Shown: positions 56,405-64,000 of the stretch, one piece after another
Layout of the letters: the number at the start of each line of letters is the position of its first letter
Numbering within the stretch: position 1 is the first letter of the stretch
Source: Xanthomonas cassavae CFBP 4642
GTDB taxonomy: Bacteria; Pseudomonadota; Gammaproteobacteria; Xanthomonadales; Xanthomonadaceae
DNA length: 64,000 nt
Assembly: GCF_000454545.1 (NCBI RefSeq)
Contig: NZ_CM002139.1
Location: 1,023,899-1,087,898 of the forward strand
Direction of reading: 5' to 3'
Program-made: the position numbers and the translations under genes
The notes under the pieces: generated by a model
Database searches by the model: none
The model's input: the letters and a program-made list of their open reading frames with translations, nothing else
What the model was told of the DNA's origin: nothing

Positions 56405-58144
56405 CTAGCTGCTTTTGCTGCTGCCGCCTTGTGCGATGGCCGCCAGCCATTTTTCGATACCCTTGCGATCGCGTGCGCGCAGCAATTTTTCGCCGTGCAC
56501 GCGCAGCTCGCCCAGATGGATGTCGCGAATGGCGCGGCGTACTTCCAGCAGGGTGGCCGGGTGCAGGCTGAATTCGGTGAGCCCCAGCGCCAGCAGCATC
56601 GGCACTAAGCGCGGGTCGCCGGCGATTTCGCCGCACACCGCCACCGGCTTGCCGTCCCTGCGTCCGGTGGCGATCACCTGCGCGATCAGCCGCAGCACTG
56701 CCGGATGCAACGGCGAATACAACTCGCCCAGTGCCTCGTTGTTGCGGTCTACTGCCAGCAGGTACTGCACCAGATCGTTGGTACCGATCGACAGGAAATC
56801 GATATCGTCGATGAAGCAGTCCAGCGCCAGCGCTGCGGCGGGCACTTCGATCATCGCACCCAGTGGAATGTGCTCGGCGATCTCGTGGCCTTCGGCGCGC
56901 AACTGCGCGCTCAGCTTCTTCAGCTGCTTGCGCAGCAACTGGATTTCTTCGCGGCCGCTGACCATCGGTACCAGGATGCGCACCGGCCCGTAGCCGGAGG
57001 CGCGCAGGATGGCGCGCAACTGCGCCTGCGCCACCGCAGGGCGGGCCAGCGACAGGCGCACACCGCGCAAGCCCAGCGCCGGGTTGTCCTCGTCGCTCAA
57101 GGTCAGGCCGGTGCGGTCGGCCTTGTCGGCGCCCAGATCCAGGGTGCGGATGGTGACCGGTCGCCCGCTCATGCCCAGCACGGTGTCGCGATAGGTGTGG
57201 AACTGTTCTTCTTCGTCCGGCAACTCGCTGCGCTGCAGGAACAGGAATTCGGTGCGATACAGGCCAAGGCCGCTGGCGCCGAGTGCGTGCGCCCTGGCCA
57301 CGTCCTCCAGTGATTCGGCGTTGGCCAGCAGCGTGATATCGACGTTGTCGCGTGTGCGCGTGGGTTTGGAGCGCAGCCGTCCCAGTTCGCGCTGCTCCTT
57401 GGCCAGCGCGCGCAGGCGCTCGCGGTAGTCGCGCAGATGCTCGGGCTTGGGGTCGACGATCACCTGGCCGGAGCCGGCATCGACGATCAACACGTCGCCA
57501 TCGTCGATCCGCTGGACCGCATCGCTGACTCCCACCACCAGCGGCAGGTGCAGGCTGCGCGCCAGGATCGCGCTATGCGACAGCGCACTGCCGGCGGTGG
57601 TGACGATGCCGACCACGCCTTGCGCCTGCAGCTGCGCCAGTTCGGAGGGCGCGACGTTGTCGCAGACCAGGATCTCGCCGGCCACGCCCTTGAGGTCCGG
57701 AGCACGCTTGTGCAGGAACGCATGGATGCGACCGATGACGTGATCCAGGTCGTCCATGCGGCTCTTGAGGTAGGCGTCCTCCATGCCGTCGAACACCGCC
57801 GCCAACCGGTCGCGCTGCACGCGCAAGGCGTAGTCGGCGCTGTAGCGGTGGGTGCGGATCAACTCGTCCAGGCCTTGCAGCAGCTCCGGGTCGTCGAGCA
57901 GCAGCGCATGCAGTTCTAGAAATTCACCGACCTCGCGCGCAAGCGCGCCATGCAGGCGGTCGCGCAAGTGCTGCATTTCGCCGCGTGCCGCATCGATGGC
58001 GATGTGCAGGCGCTGCAACTGCGCCTCCACCTGGCTGGCCGGCACGCGTTGCTCGGCCACTTCCAGCGTGTGGCTCTGGCGCACGCGCGCGCGCCCGAGT
58101 GCATTGCCGCGTGCGGCGCCGTGTCCTCGCAGGCGCAGACTCAT
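56405..58144 (-). CDS. ptsI: PTS phosphoenolpyruvate-protein phosphotransferase (Enzyme I)
   Basis: A 579-residue Enzyme I. The swivelling phospho-His domain has TTAGSALSHSAILARSLHLP with the active His. The PEP-binding barrel shows GLYRTEFLFLQR, the IGTNDLVQYLLAVDRNN signature and VAVCGEIAGDP with the conserved Cys. There is no GAF domain, so it is PtsI rather than PtsP type. It takes phosphate from PEP and passes it to HPr, encoded 58 bases upstream. The start MSLRLRGHGAARG is chosen by family fit; the open frame extends 44 codons upstream. Confidence 0.96.
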   Translation of the reverse strand: MSLRLRGHGAARGNALGRARVRQSHTLEVAEQRVPASQVEAQLQRLHIAIDAARGEMQHLRDRLHGALAREVGEFLELHALLLDDPELLQGLDELIRTHRYSADYALRVQRDRLAAVFDGMEDAYLKSRMDDLDHVIGRIHAFLHKRAPDLKGVAGEILVCDNVAPSELAQLQAQGVVGIVTTAGSALSHSAILARSLHLPLVVGVSDAVQRIDDGDVLIVDAGSGQVIVDPKPEHLRDYRERLRALAKEQRELGRLRSKPTRTRDNVDITLLANAESLEDVARAHALGASGLGLYRTEFLFLQRSELPDEEEQFHTYRDTVLGMSGRPVTIRTLDLGADKADRTGLTLSDEDNPALGLRGVRLSLARPAVAQAQLRAILRASGYGPVRILVPMVSGREEIQLLRKQLKKLSAQLRAEGHEIAEHIPLGAMIEVPAAALALDCFIDDIDFLSIGTNDLVQYLLAVDRNNEALGELYSPLHPAVLRLIAQVIATGRRDGKPVAVCGEIAGDPRLVPMLLALGLTEFSLHPATLLEVRRAIRDIHLGELRVHGEKLLRARDRKGIEKWLAAIAQGGSSKSS

Positions 58145-58202
58145 GCGTGCCCCTGGCGCAGCCGCGCCGTGTCGGTCGCTACGGCACCGACGGCACGCAT
58201 GC

Positions 58203-58472
58203 TCAGCTGTCCTCGTCGAAACGACGCTCGAACAACTCCACCAGGGCCTGCAAGGCCTCGGCCTCGTCTTCGCCATCCAGCCGCACCACCACGCTGGTGC
58301 CCTGGCCGGCGGCCAGCAGCATCACGCCCATGATGCTCTTGGCGTTTACTTCGCGGCCCTTGGCCGCCAGGGTGGCATTGCTTCGGAAGGACGACAGCGT
58401 CTGCACCAGCTTGGCGGTCGCCCGCGCATGCAGTCCGAGTCGGTTGGACACAATGAGTTCGCGTTCAAGCAT
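58203..58472 (-). CDS. ptsH: HPr-type phosphocarrier protein
   Basis: An 89-residue HPr with the catalytic His15 in GLHARA and the regulatory Ser46 in AKSIMGVM. Both sites are present, matching the hprK gene 1.8 kb upstream. It overlaps the EIIA-Man gene by eight bases. Confidence 0.96.
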   Translation of the reverse strand: MLERELIVSNRLGLHARATAKLVQTLSSFRSNATLAAKGREVNAKSIMGVMLLAAGQGTSVVVRLDGEDEAEALQALVELFERRFDEDS

Positions 58473-58857
58473 CGTCGATGATCGCTCCGTTGCGGGTGCC
58501 TGCCGCCGCAGTGGCGGGCAGCTCCTGCAAACCTTGTTCGGGGTAATTCATCACCCGCAGCAGCATCGGCAGGCTCAGTGCGGACACCCGGCGAACCGGC
58601 GTGCCGAGCTTTGCCAACCGGCTGGCGAGATTGCTGGGGCTGGCGCCATACAGGTCGGTCATGACCAGCACGCCGTCGCCGCTGTCGACCCGTCGCATCG
58701 CCGACGAGGCATGGGGCAACAAGGCGTCCAGGTCTGCATCGAACGGTACGTCGAACGCTTCGGTCTTCAGCGGCAAATGCCGCAACAGCCCCGTCGCCAC
58801 GTTCAACAACGCTGCGCCGATGCCGGGATGAGTAATGAGGAGAATGCCACAGGCCAT
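58465..58857 (-). CDS. PTS mannose-type EIIA protein
   Basis: A 130-residue single-domain EIIA of the mannose family with the phospho-accepting His10 in LITHPGIG and the LVMTDLYGASPSNLA segment. No EIIB, EIIC or EIID genes are present, so it is probably a regulatory acceptor of phosphate from HPr rather than part of a sugar permease. Confidence 0.95.
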   Translation of the reverse strand: MACGILLITHPGIGAALLNVATGLLRHLPLKTEAFDVPFDADLDALLPHASSAMRRVDSGDGVLVMTDLYGASPSNLASRLAKLGTPVRRVSALSLPMLLRVMNYPEQGLQELPATAAAGTRNGAIIDDA

Positions 58858-59368
58858 GCCGAAACGTTAACAGGTCGGCATGACTGCGCGATAGCGTTTG
58901 CCGGCACCGATGTGTTGCGAAATGAATAGCCGTTTAGGACCGCTGCAACATGTCGCGTGCAGCGCATGCAGCAAGCACGCCGCTGCCGGCATGGCGATGA
59001 TCGCGACGCCCGCAGTCTACCGATGCGAACCGCATCACAAGCGAACGCTGCAGCGCGCGATCACAACGCGCAGACGAAATGCACCGATCAAGTTTTTTCC
59101 CGCAGACCCGATGCCTGCGCCAGGCCGACCAATCTGCGCCGGCAGCAAAACTAAGGAAGCAGCAGTGACAAAGGCGGCCTGCAGCTCCAAATGAGCCACC
59201 AAGATCAAAGCCTCGACAGCAAGCGCGGGGCAGTGACCCGATGCCGAGGCCAACTCGCAAGGCCAAGCTTCAAAGCACAGCTGTCATCGGCCGTTCGCAC
59301 ATTCCAAGCCGCATGACACCGCTTTGACGATTCCCGAATCCCGAATCCCGATTCCCGATTCCCCGCCC
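58858..59368. other. Intergenic region between rapZ and the EIIA-Man gene
   Basis: A 511-base gap splitting the PTS genes into two transcripts. It contains an AT-richer stretch at about 58890-59160 and a short tandem repeat at 59328-59363. No gene is recognised. Confidence 0.55.
59328..59363 (+). repeat. Short tandem repeat GAATCCC/GATTCCC
   Basis: About five 7-base units, alternating CGATTCC and CGAATCC (GATTCCCGAATCCCGAATCC and on), end five bases before the rapZ stop codon. Such runs are seen at other loci of Xanthomonas genomes. Confidence 0.85.
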
Positions 59369-60241
59369 TCAATCCTGCTCACGATGAAACGTCGCCACCT
59401 CCGGCCAGCCCTGCTCACGCGCATGCCGGGCCATGCGTTCGGCCAGATACACCGAGCGGTGCTTGCCGCCGGTGCAGCCGAAGGCGATGGTCACGTAGCT
59501 GCGGGTGTCGTTGCGCAGCCGTGGCAGCCAGGTGTCGAGCAGGTCCACGATCTGCGCGCTGTAGCGCTGCACGTCGGCTTCGTTGTCCAGGTACTCGCGC
59601 ACGCCGGCATCGCGGCCGGTGAGCGGGCGCAGCTCCGGATCCCAATGCGGGTTGGGCAGCACGCGCGCATCGAACACGAAGTCGGCCTCGGCCGGCACGC
59701 CGCGCTTGTAGGCGAACGATTCGAACAGCAGCGACAGGCGGTCGTTGGAGCCGAGCGCGAATTCGGTGACCACGCGGCGGCGCAACTGGTGCACGTTGAG
59801 CGTGCTGGTGTCGATGATGGCATCGGCCTGCATGCGCAGCGGCTCGGTCAACTGACGCTCGCGGGTGATCGCCTCCGGCAGTGGCAGGCCCAGATGGCTC
59901 AGCGGATGACGGCGACGGGTGTCGGCGTAGCGCTTGATCAGCGCCTCATCGCTGGCTTCGAAGAACAGCAGGCGCGCCTCGATGCCGTATTCCTGCGCGG
60001 CCTGGCGCCATTGCGCCAGCTGGGTCAGGTCGCTGCGGCTGCGCACGTCGATGCCCACTGCCAGGCGCTGGTCGCCGACCGGATTGCCGCGCAGGCGGCT
60101 TTTGACGAAGTCCGGCAGCAGCTCCACCGGCAGATTGTCCGAGCAGTAGTAGTCCAGGTCTTCGAAGGTCTTCAGCGCGACCGATTTTCCCGAGCCGGAC
60201 AGCCCGCTCACGATCATCAACGTGGAGGGCGCGATACTCAT
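59369..60241 (-). CDS. rapZ: RNase adaptor protein RapZ
   Basis: A 290-residue P-loop protein with Walker A GLSGSGKS near residue 13 and the C-terminal sensory domain marked by [18 protein letters not shown]. In E. coli RapZ binds GlcN6P and guides RNase E to small RNA GlmZ. Whether that pathway exists here is not known. Its ATG overlaps the hprK stop (ATGA). Confidence 0.96.
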   Translation of the reverse strand: MSIAPSTLMIVSGLSGSGKSVALKTFEDLDYYCSDNLPVELLPDFVKSRLRGNPVGDQRLAVGIDVRSRSDLTQLAQWRQAAQEYGIEARLLFFEASDEALIKRYADTRRRHPLSHLGLPLPEAITRERQLTEPLRMQADAIIDTSTLNVHQLRRRVVTEFALGSNDRLSLLFESFAYKRGVPAEADFVFDARVLPNPHWDPELRPLTGRDAGVREYLDNEADVQRYSAQIVDLLDTWLPRLRNDTRSYVTIAFGCTGGKHRSVYLAERMARHAREQGWPEVATFHREQD

Positions 60242-61188
60242 GGCGTGCGTCGCTCCAGCAGGTTGCTGTGGCGGGCGATGAACATCGCCGCCGGGTCGAT
60301 GCCCTTGGTGCGCAGGATATGCAGCCGCGTGGCCGCCTCGGTCAGCACGGCCAGGTTGCGGCCGGGCATCACCGGCAGGGTGATCAGCGGCACGTCCAGG
60401 TCCAGCACGTGGCGGCTGCCGGAATCGCCGGTCAGGCGCTCGTAGCCGGAGGGCGTGGGCTCGGTCATCGGCCGGGTCAGGTGCACGATCAGGCGCAGGT
60501 ACTTGTTCTTCTTCACCGCGGTGTCGCCGAACATGCCGCGTACGTTCAGCACGCCCAGGCCGCGCACTTCCAGCAGGTCCTGCAGCAGCTCGGGGCAGGT
60601 GCCGTCGAGCACGTCGGGGGCGATCTGGGTGAACTCGGGCGCGTCGTCGGCCACCAGCCGGTGACCGCGGCTGAGCAGCTCCAGCGCCAGCTCGCTCTTG
60701 CCCGAGCCGGCTTCGCCGGTGATCAGCACGCCGATCGAATAGATCTCCATGAACACGCCATGCAGCGTGACCCGCGGCGCCAGCGTGCGCGCCAGGTGGT
60801 AGGAGAGGTGGTTGAGCAGCTCGTGGCCGCGCTTGGGCGAGATCCACAACGGGGTGTTGGATTCGTCGGCGGCGGCGCGCAGGTCTTCCGGGCAGGACTG
60901 GTTCTTGCTGATCGCCAGCGCCAGCGGCTGCACCTGGATGATCTTTTCGATGGTTTCCCACCGCTGGCGGGCATCCAGCGAATCCAGCCAGGCCAACTCT
61001 TCGGTGCCCAGGATCTGCACCTTGTTGGGGTAGATTACATTGAGATAGCCGGCCAGCGACGGGCGCCGCGCATTGTTGCTGCCGGCCTGGATCTCGCGGT
61101 GCTCGCCCTTCTGTCCGGCGACCCAGCGCAGCGCCAGCTTGTCGCGCTGCTGGTCGAACAGTTCGCGTGCGGTAATGGCGGTATTCAT
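60238..61188 (-). CDS. hprK: HPr kinase/phosphorylase
   Basis: A 316-residue bifunctional HPr(Ser) kinase/phosphorylase. The N-terminal domain precedes a catalytic domain with Walker [10 protein letters not shown], the capping region RLVADD and the family signature [17 protein letters not shown]. It phosphorylates Ser46 of HPr. The start [11 protein letters not shown] is supported by the ATGA overlap with ptsN. Confidence 0.96.
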   Translation of the reverse strand: MNTAITARELFDQQRDKLALRWVAGQKGEHREIQAGSNNARRPSLAGYLNVIYPNKVQILGTEELAWLDSLDARQRWETIEKIIQVQPLALAISKNQSCPEDLRAAADESNTPLWISPKRGHELLNHLSYHLARTLAPRVTLHGVFMEIYSIGVLITGEAGSGKSELALELLSRGHRLVADDAPEFTQIAPDVLDGTCPELLQDLLEVRGLGVLNVRGMFGDTAVKKNKYLRLIVHLTRPMTEPTPSGYERLTGDSGSRHVLDLDVPLITLPVMPGRNLAVLTEAATRLHILRTKGIDPAAMFIARHSNLLERRTP

Positions 61189-61643
61189 GCCGCGCTGGCC
61201 TGTGGCGGAGGGGCGTCGGTGAGCAGGGCCATCAGCGCGTCGGCGTCGGGCGCGGCGCGCAGTTGCTGGCGGAACTGGGCATCGGAGAAGCGCTCGGCCA
61301 GTTCCGACAACAGCATCAGGTGCTGGTGGGTGTAGTGTGCCGGTACCGCGATGGCGAATACCAGATCCACCGGCTCCTCGCCGCCGAAGGCCACCGGGCA
61401 CTCCAGCCGCAGCAGGGCGCCACGGGGTTCGGTCAGGTTGGGGCAGCGTCCGTGCGGGATGGCGATGCCGTGGCCGATGGCGGTGCTGCCCAGGGCCTCG
61501 CGCTCGCACAGGTTGGTGTAGAGCTCGTCGGCGCCGGCCTGGCGGCAGGACAGCAGGCCGGCGGCGGTATGCAGGACGGTGTCGCGATCGGCGGCCGGCG
61601 ACAGCATGGTGCGCACGGCCGCCATCAGATCGGTTAAGGGCAT
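61185..61643 (-). CDS. ptsN: PTS EIIA-Ntr protein
   Basis: A 152-residue nitrogen-type EIIA with the phospho-acceptor His64 in [10 protein letters not shown] and [18 protein letters not shown]. In other Proteobacteria PtsN controls K+ transport and links to sigma-54. It lies between hpf and hprK with coupled overlaps. Confidence 0.95.
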   Translation of the reverse strand: MPLTDLMAAVRTMLSPAADRDTVLHTAAGLLSCRQAGADELYTNLCEREALGSTAIGHGIAIPHGRCPNLTEPRGALLRLECPVAFGGEEPVDLVFAIAVPAHYTHQHLMLLSELAERFSDAQFRQQLRAAPDADALMALLTDAPPPQASAA

Positions 61644-61664
61644 GAGGGCATCAAGCGGGAAGCG

Positions 61665-61982
61665 TCATGCGGGATTGTCGCGCACCTCGCGGGCATGGTG
61701 GTTACATTTCTTTTCTTTGTGCTTCAGGACCAAGCGGTCGAGCTTGTCGACCAGCAGGTCGATGGCGGCGTACATGGTGGAGCCGCTGGCGTCGGCGTGC
61801 AGCGTGCGACCGGGAAGGTTGACGGTGGCGACCACGTGGTGGTCCGGCTTGCGAACGGCCAGCTGCGTGCGGACTTCACAGTGCTGGTCGAAATGGCGCT
61901 GCAGTCGCTGCAGCTTGCTTGCCACGTAGTCCCGCAGGGCGGGGGTCACTTCAAGCTGGTGGCCATACGTCTCGATGCGCAT
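61665..61982 (-). CDS. hpf: Ribosome hibernation-promoting factor (short HPF)
   Basis: A 105-residue HPF/YhbH protein (MRIETYGHQLEVTPALRDYV, HVVATVNLPGRTLHADAS, MYAAIDLLVDKLDRLVLKHK). It binds the 30S subunit and promotes 100S dimers at stationary phase. Short form, lacking the C-terminal dimerisation domain. It lies 87 bases after rpoN. Confidence 0.95.
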   Translation of the reverse strand: MRIETYGHQLEVTPALRDYVASKLQRLQRHFDQHCEVRTQLAVRKPDHHVVATVNLPGRTLHADASGSTMYAAIDLLVDKLDRLVLKHKEKKCNHHAREVRDNPA

Positions 61983-62069
61983 CGGATACCTCCATTGGTC
62001 GGTGGGCCAATGAACCGTTCCGGTGATCCGACAAACCCGGTGCAGGCCGGCGTTGCGGTGGTTGCAACG

Positions 62070-63503
62070 TCAGGCGATGCGCACGCGTTCGTGGGAGGCG
62101 GAAATGTTCATGGCCTCACGATACTTCGCAACGGTGCGCCGCGCCACTGGTACGCCGGACGTTTTCAGCAGATCCGCCAACTTGGCGTCCGACAAGGGTT
62201 TGCGCGGGTTTTCCGCCTCGATCAGGCGCCGGATCATGGCCTGGATCGCGGTGCTGGAGGCCTCGCCGCCGCTGTCGGTGTCGATGCCGGAGGCAAAGAA
62301 CGAGCGCAGCGCGATGGTGCCGCGCGGGGTGCGCACGTATTTGCGGGCGATCGCGCGGGAAATGGTCGATTCATGCAGGCCGAGCTCGCCGGCGATCTCG
62401 CGCAGGGTCAGCGGCCGCAGCGCCTGGGCACCGAATTCCAGGAACCCGGCCTGGTGCTGCAGCAGGCAGCGCACCACCCGCAGCAGGGTCTCGCCGCGTG
62501 CCTCCAGGCTCTTGAGCAGCCAGCGTGCCTCCTGCAACTGCCCGCGCAGATAACCGGCATCGGATTCGCCGCAGCTGCGGATCAGGTTCTCGTAGCCGCG
62601 GTGGATGGTGACCTTGGGCTGCGCGCGCCCGGCCAGCGATGCGCGCCACACGCCGCGCTGGCGCCAGATCACGCAATCGGGCACCACGTAGGTGTCCTGC
62701 AACAGCTCGCCGATCTGCTTGCCCGGGCGCGGGTCCAGCGAGCGCACCAGCTGCACGGCCTGTTCCACATCGGCAGCCGAGCGCTTGAGTTCATGCGCCA
62801 GGCCGGCCACGCCGCTGCGCGGCAGCCGTTCCAGCGGGCCGGCCACGATCTGCAGCGCCAGCTCACGGCCTGGCGTGGCCGGGTCGAGCACCGCCAGCTG
62901 CAGGGCCAGGCACTCGCCCAGCGTGCGTGCACCCACGCCGACCGGGTCGAAGCGCTGGATCTGGTGCAGCACGGTCAGCACTTCGGCCTCGTCCACGGCT
63001 GCGCCCAGCGCCAGCGTTTCGAGAATCGCCGAAAGCGGCTCGCGTAGGTACCCGTCTTCGTCCAGCGCGTCGATCAGGGTCGCGCCGATCTGGCGGTCGC
63101 GTGGCGACAACGGCGACAGATGCAACTGCCACAGCAGATGGTCGGCGAGGGTTTCGGGTTCGGCCACGCGCTCGGCCGCATCGCCGGACTCGTCGTCGTC
63201 GAAGCTGCCGCCGCTACCGGTGCCGGTCCATTGCAGCTCGTCCTGCGACCAGTCGTCATCGCGTTCTGCCGGTGCGGCGTCCTCGCGCGGGGTGTCTTCG
63301 CTGGAGGACGATGCCGCGGCCGGGGGCTCGCTTGCCGCATGCGCGGCTTCGTCGGCCCATTCCAGCAGCGGGTTGGTCTCCACCGCCTCGGCGATCTCCA
63401 GTTCCAGCTCGGTGGTGGACATCTGTAATAGCTTGATCGCCTGACGCAATTGCGGCGTCATGACCAACTGCTGTCCTAGCGATGTCTGGAGCCGGGCTTT
63501 CAT
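62070..63503 (-). CDS. rpoN: RNA polymerase sigma-54 factor
   Basis: A 477-residue RpoN. Region I is Gln/Leu-rich (SLGQQLVMTPQLRQAIKLLQ), region II is acidic, and the core-binding and -12-recognition HTH (LTLREIAGELGLHESTISRA) precede the C-terminal RpoN box (ARRTVAKYREAMNI). It directs transcription from GG-N10-GC promoters with enhancer-binding proteins. The gene follows lptB after 40 bases. Confidence 0.97.
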   Translation of the reverse strand: MKARLQTSLGQQLVMTPQLRQAIKLLQMSTTELELEIAEAVETNPLLEWADEAAHAASEPPAAASSSSEDTPREDAAPAERDDDWSQDELQWTGTGSGGSFDDDESGDAAERVAEPETLADHLLWQLHLSPLSPRDRQIGATLIDALDEDGYLREPLSAILETLALGAAVDEAEVLTVLHQIQRFDPVGVGARTLGECLALQLAVLDPATPGRELALQIVAGPLERLPRSGVAGLAHELKRSAADVEQAVQLVRSLDPRPGKQIGELLQDTYVVPDCVIWRQRGVWRASLAGRAQPKVTIHRGYENLIRSCGESDAGYLRGQLQEARWLLKSLEARGETLLRVVRCLLQHQAGFLEFGAQALRPLTLREIAGELGLHESTISRAIARKYVRTPRGTIALRSFFASGIDTDSGGEASSTAIQAMIRRLIEAENPRKPLSDAKLADLLKTSGVPVARRTVAKYREAMNISASHERVRIA

Positions 63504-63543
63504 GCGGGCACTGACTGAAGAAAACGTGGGCGCGGCGACGCGC

Positions 63544-64000
63544 TCAAAGGCGGAAAGTTTCCCCCAGATAGACGCGACGGACGTCGGGATTGGCTAGCAG
63601 CGTGTCCGGTGCCCCCTGCGCCAGCACGCCCCCCTCGGCGAGGATATACGCGCGGTCGCAGATTCCCAAGGTCTCGCGCACGTTGTGATCGGTGATCAAC
63701 ACGCCGATGCCGCGTTCCTTGAGGTGGATGATGATGCGCTGGATCTCGCCGACCGAAATCGGGTCCACGCCGGCGAAGGGTTCGTCCAGCAGCATCATGC
63801 GCGGCTTGGCCGCCAGCGCGCGTGCGATCTCGCAGCGGCGCCGTTCGCCGCCGGAGAGGCTGGCGCCGAGCTGGTCGGCCACGTGGGTGATCTGCAGTTC
63901 TTCCAGCAGCGAGACCAGTTCCTTCTCGCGGCCGGCAGTGTCCAGTTCCTCACGCAGCTCCAGCACCAGCCGGATGTTGTCGGCCACGGTGAGCTTGCGG
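63544..64000 (-). CDS. lptB: LPS export ABC transporter ATP-binding protein, partial
   Basis: The C-terminal 152 codons of LptB; the start and Walker A lie beyond the right edge. Visible are the signature [16 protein letters not shown], Walker [13 protein letters not shown] and the H-loop LITDHNVRE. It powers LPS extraction from the inner membrane with LptFG. lptB-rpoN linkage is standard in gammaproteobacteria. Confidence 0.95.
   Translation of the reverse strand, partial: RKLTVADNIRLVLELREELDTAGREKELVSLLEELQITHVADQLGASLSGGERRRCEIARALAAKPRMMLLDEPFAGVDPISVGEIQRIIIHLKERGIGVLITDHNVRETLGICDRAYILAEGGVLAQGAPDTLLANPDVRRVYLGETFRL

Overview
The window is a gene-dense, GC-rich chromosomal segment that reads as a Xanthomonas (Xanthomonadaceae, Gammaproteobacteria). 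The evidence is an OryR/XccR-type LuxR solo next to pip, the order lptB-rpoN-hpf-ptsN-hprK-rapZ-EIIA-HPr-EI-mgtE, a TonB receptor/SapC/cupin/halogenase cluster, a PL1 pectate lyase and dispersed Xanthomonas-type intergenic repeats. The species cannot be fixed from sequence alone. I see no tRNA, rRNA, CRISPR array, intact insertion sequence or prophage.

Layout. 0-5 kb: partial alpha/beta hydrolase, L-serine ammonia-lyase, a glutaredoxin-like protein, a cold-shock/Excalibur fusion, and a YceI-cytochrome b561-YceI operon with a clear terminator. 5.1-12.5 kb: two tandem paralogous hybrid sensor kinases with periplasmic beta-propellers. 12.9-16.7 kb: an MdtD-like exporter and a three-gene RebB (R-body) locus whose two other products I cannot assign. 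17-20.1 kb: hemE, a WGR protein, aroB and aroK. 20.3-21.4 kb: pdxH coupled to an AAC(6')-like acetyltransferase. 21.5-26.7 kb: a yjfI-yjfJ(PspA)-K+ channel-yjfK-yjfL-yjfM-yjfC envelope-stress operon. 27.3-28.6 kb: a divergent MFS/soxR pair fused by deletion and frameshifted. 28.8-30.8 kb: M1 metallopeptidase. 31.1-38.6 kb: LacI-type operator-like palindromes, a TonB-dependent receptor, SapC-like, JmjC-like cupin and flavin-dependent halogenase genes. 38.7-41.2 kb: metallo-beta-lactamase-fold hydrolase and two decayed secreted-protein genes. 41.4-46.7 kb: trypsin-like protease, PuuP-like permease, LuxR solo, lux-type box and pip. 46.7-48.8 kb: a decayed gene of unknown class and a pectate lyase gene broken by one extra G in a G7 tract. 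49.6-54.6 kb: an amino-acid permease, the CioAB cyanide-insensitive oxidase and a lipoprotein esterase. 54.8-64 kb: mgtE, a regulatory PTS with HPr kinase, rpoN and lptB.

How the genes work together. The right end is a regulatory phosphotransfer system (EI, HPr with His15 and Ser46, EIIA-Man, EIIA-Ntr, HprK) with no sugar permease, linked to sigma-54 and LPS export. The middle holds plant-associated functions: TonB glycan-type uptake, plant-signal sensing by the LuxR solo with its iminopeptidase, and degradative enzymes. Several accessory genes here (soxR/MFS, a Tai4-like gene, an FG-GAP-like gene, a fourth unknown gene and pel) are broken, so this stretch is under active decay. The least understood intact unit is the RebB locus at 14.6-16.7 kb.
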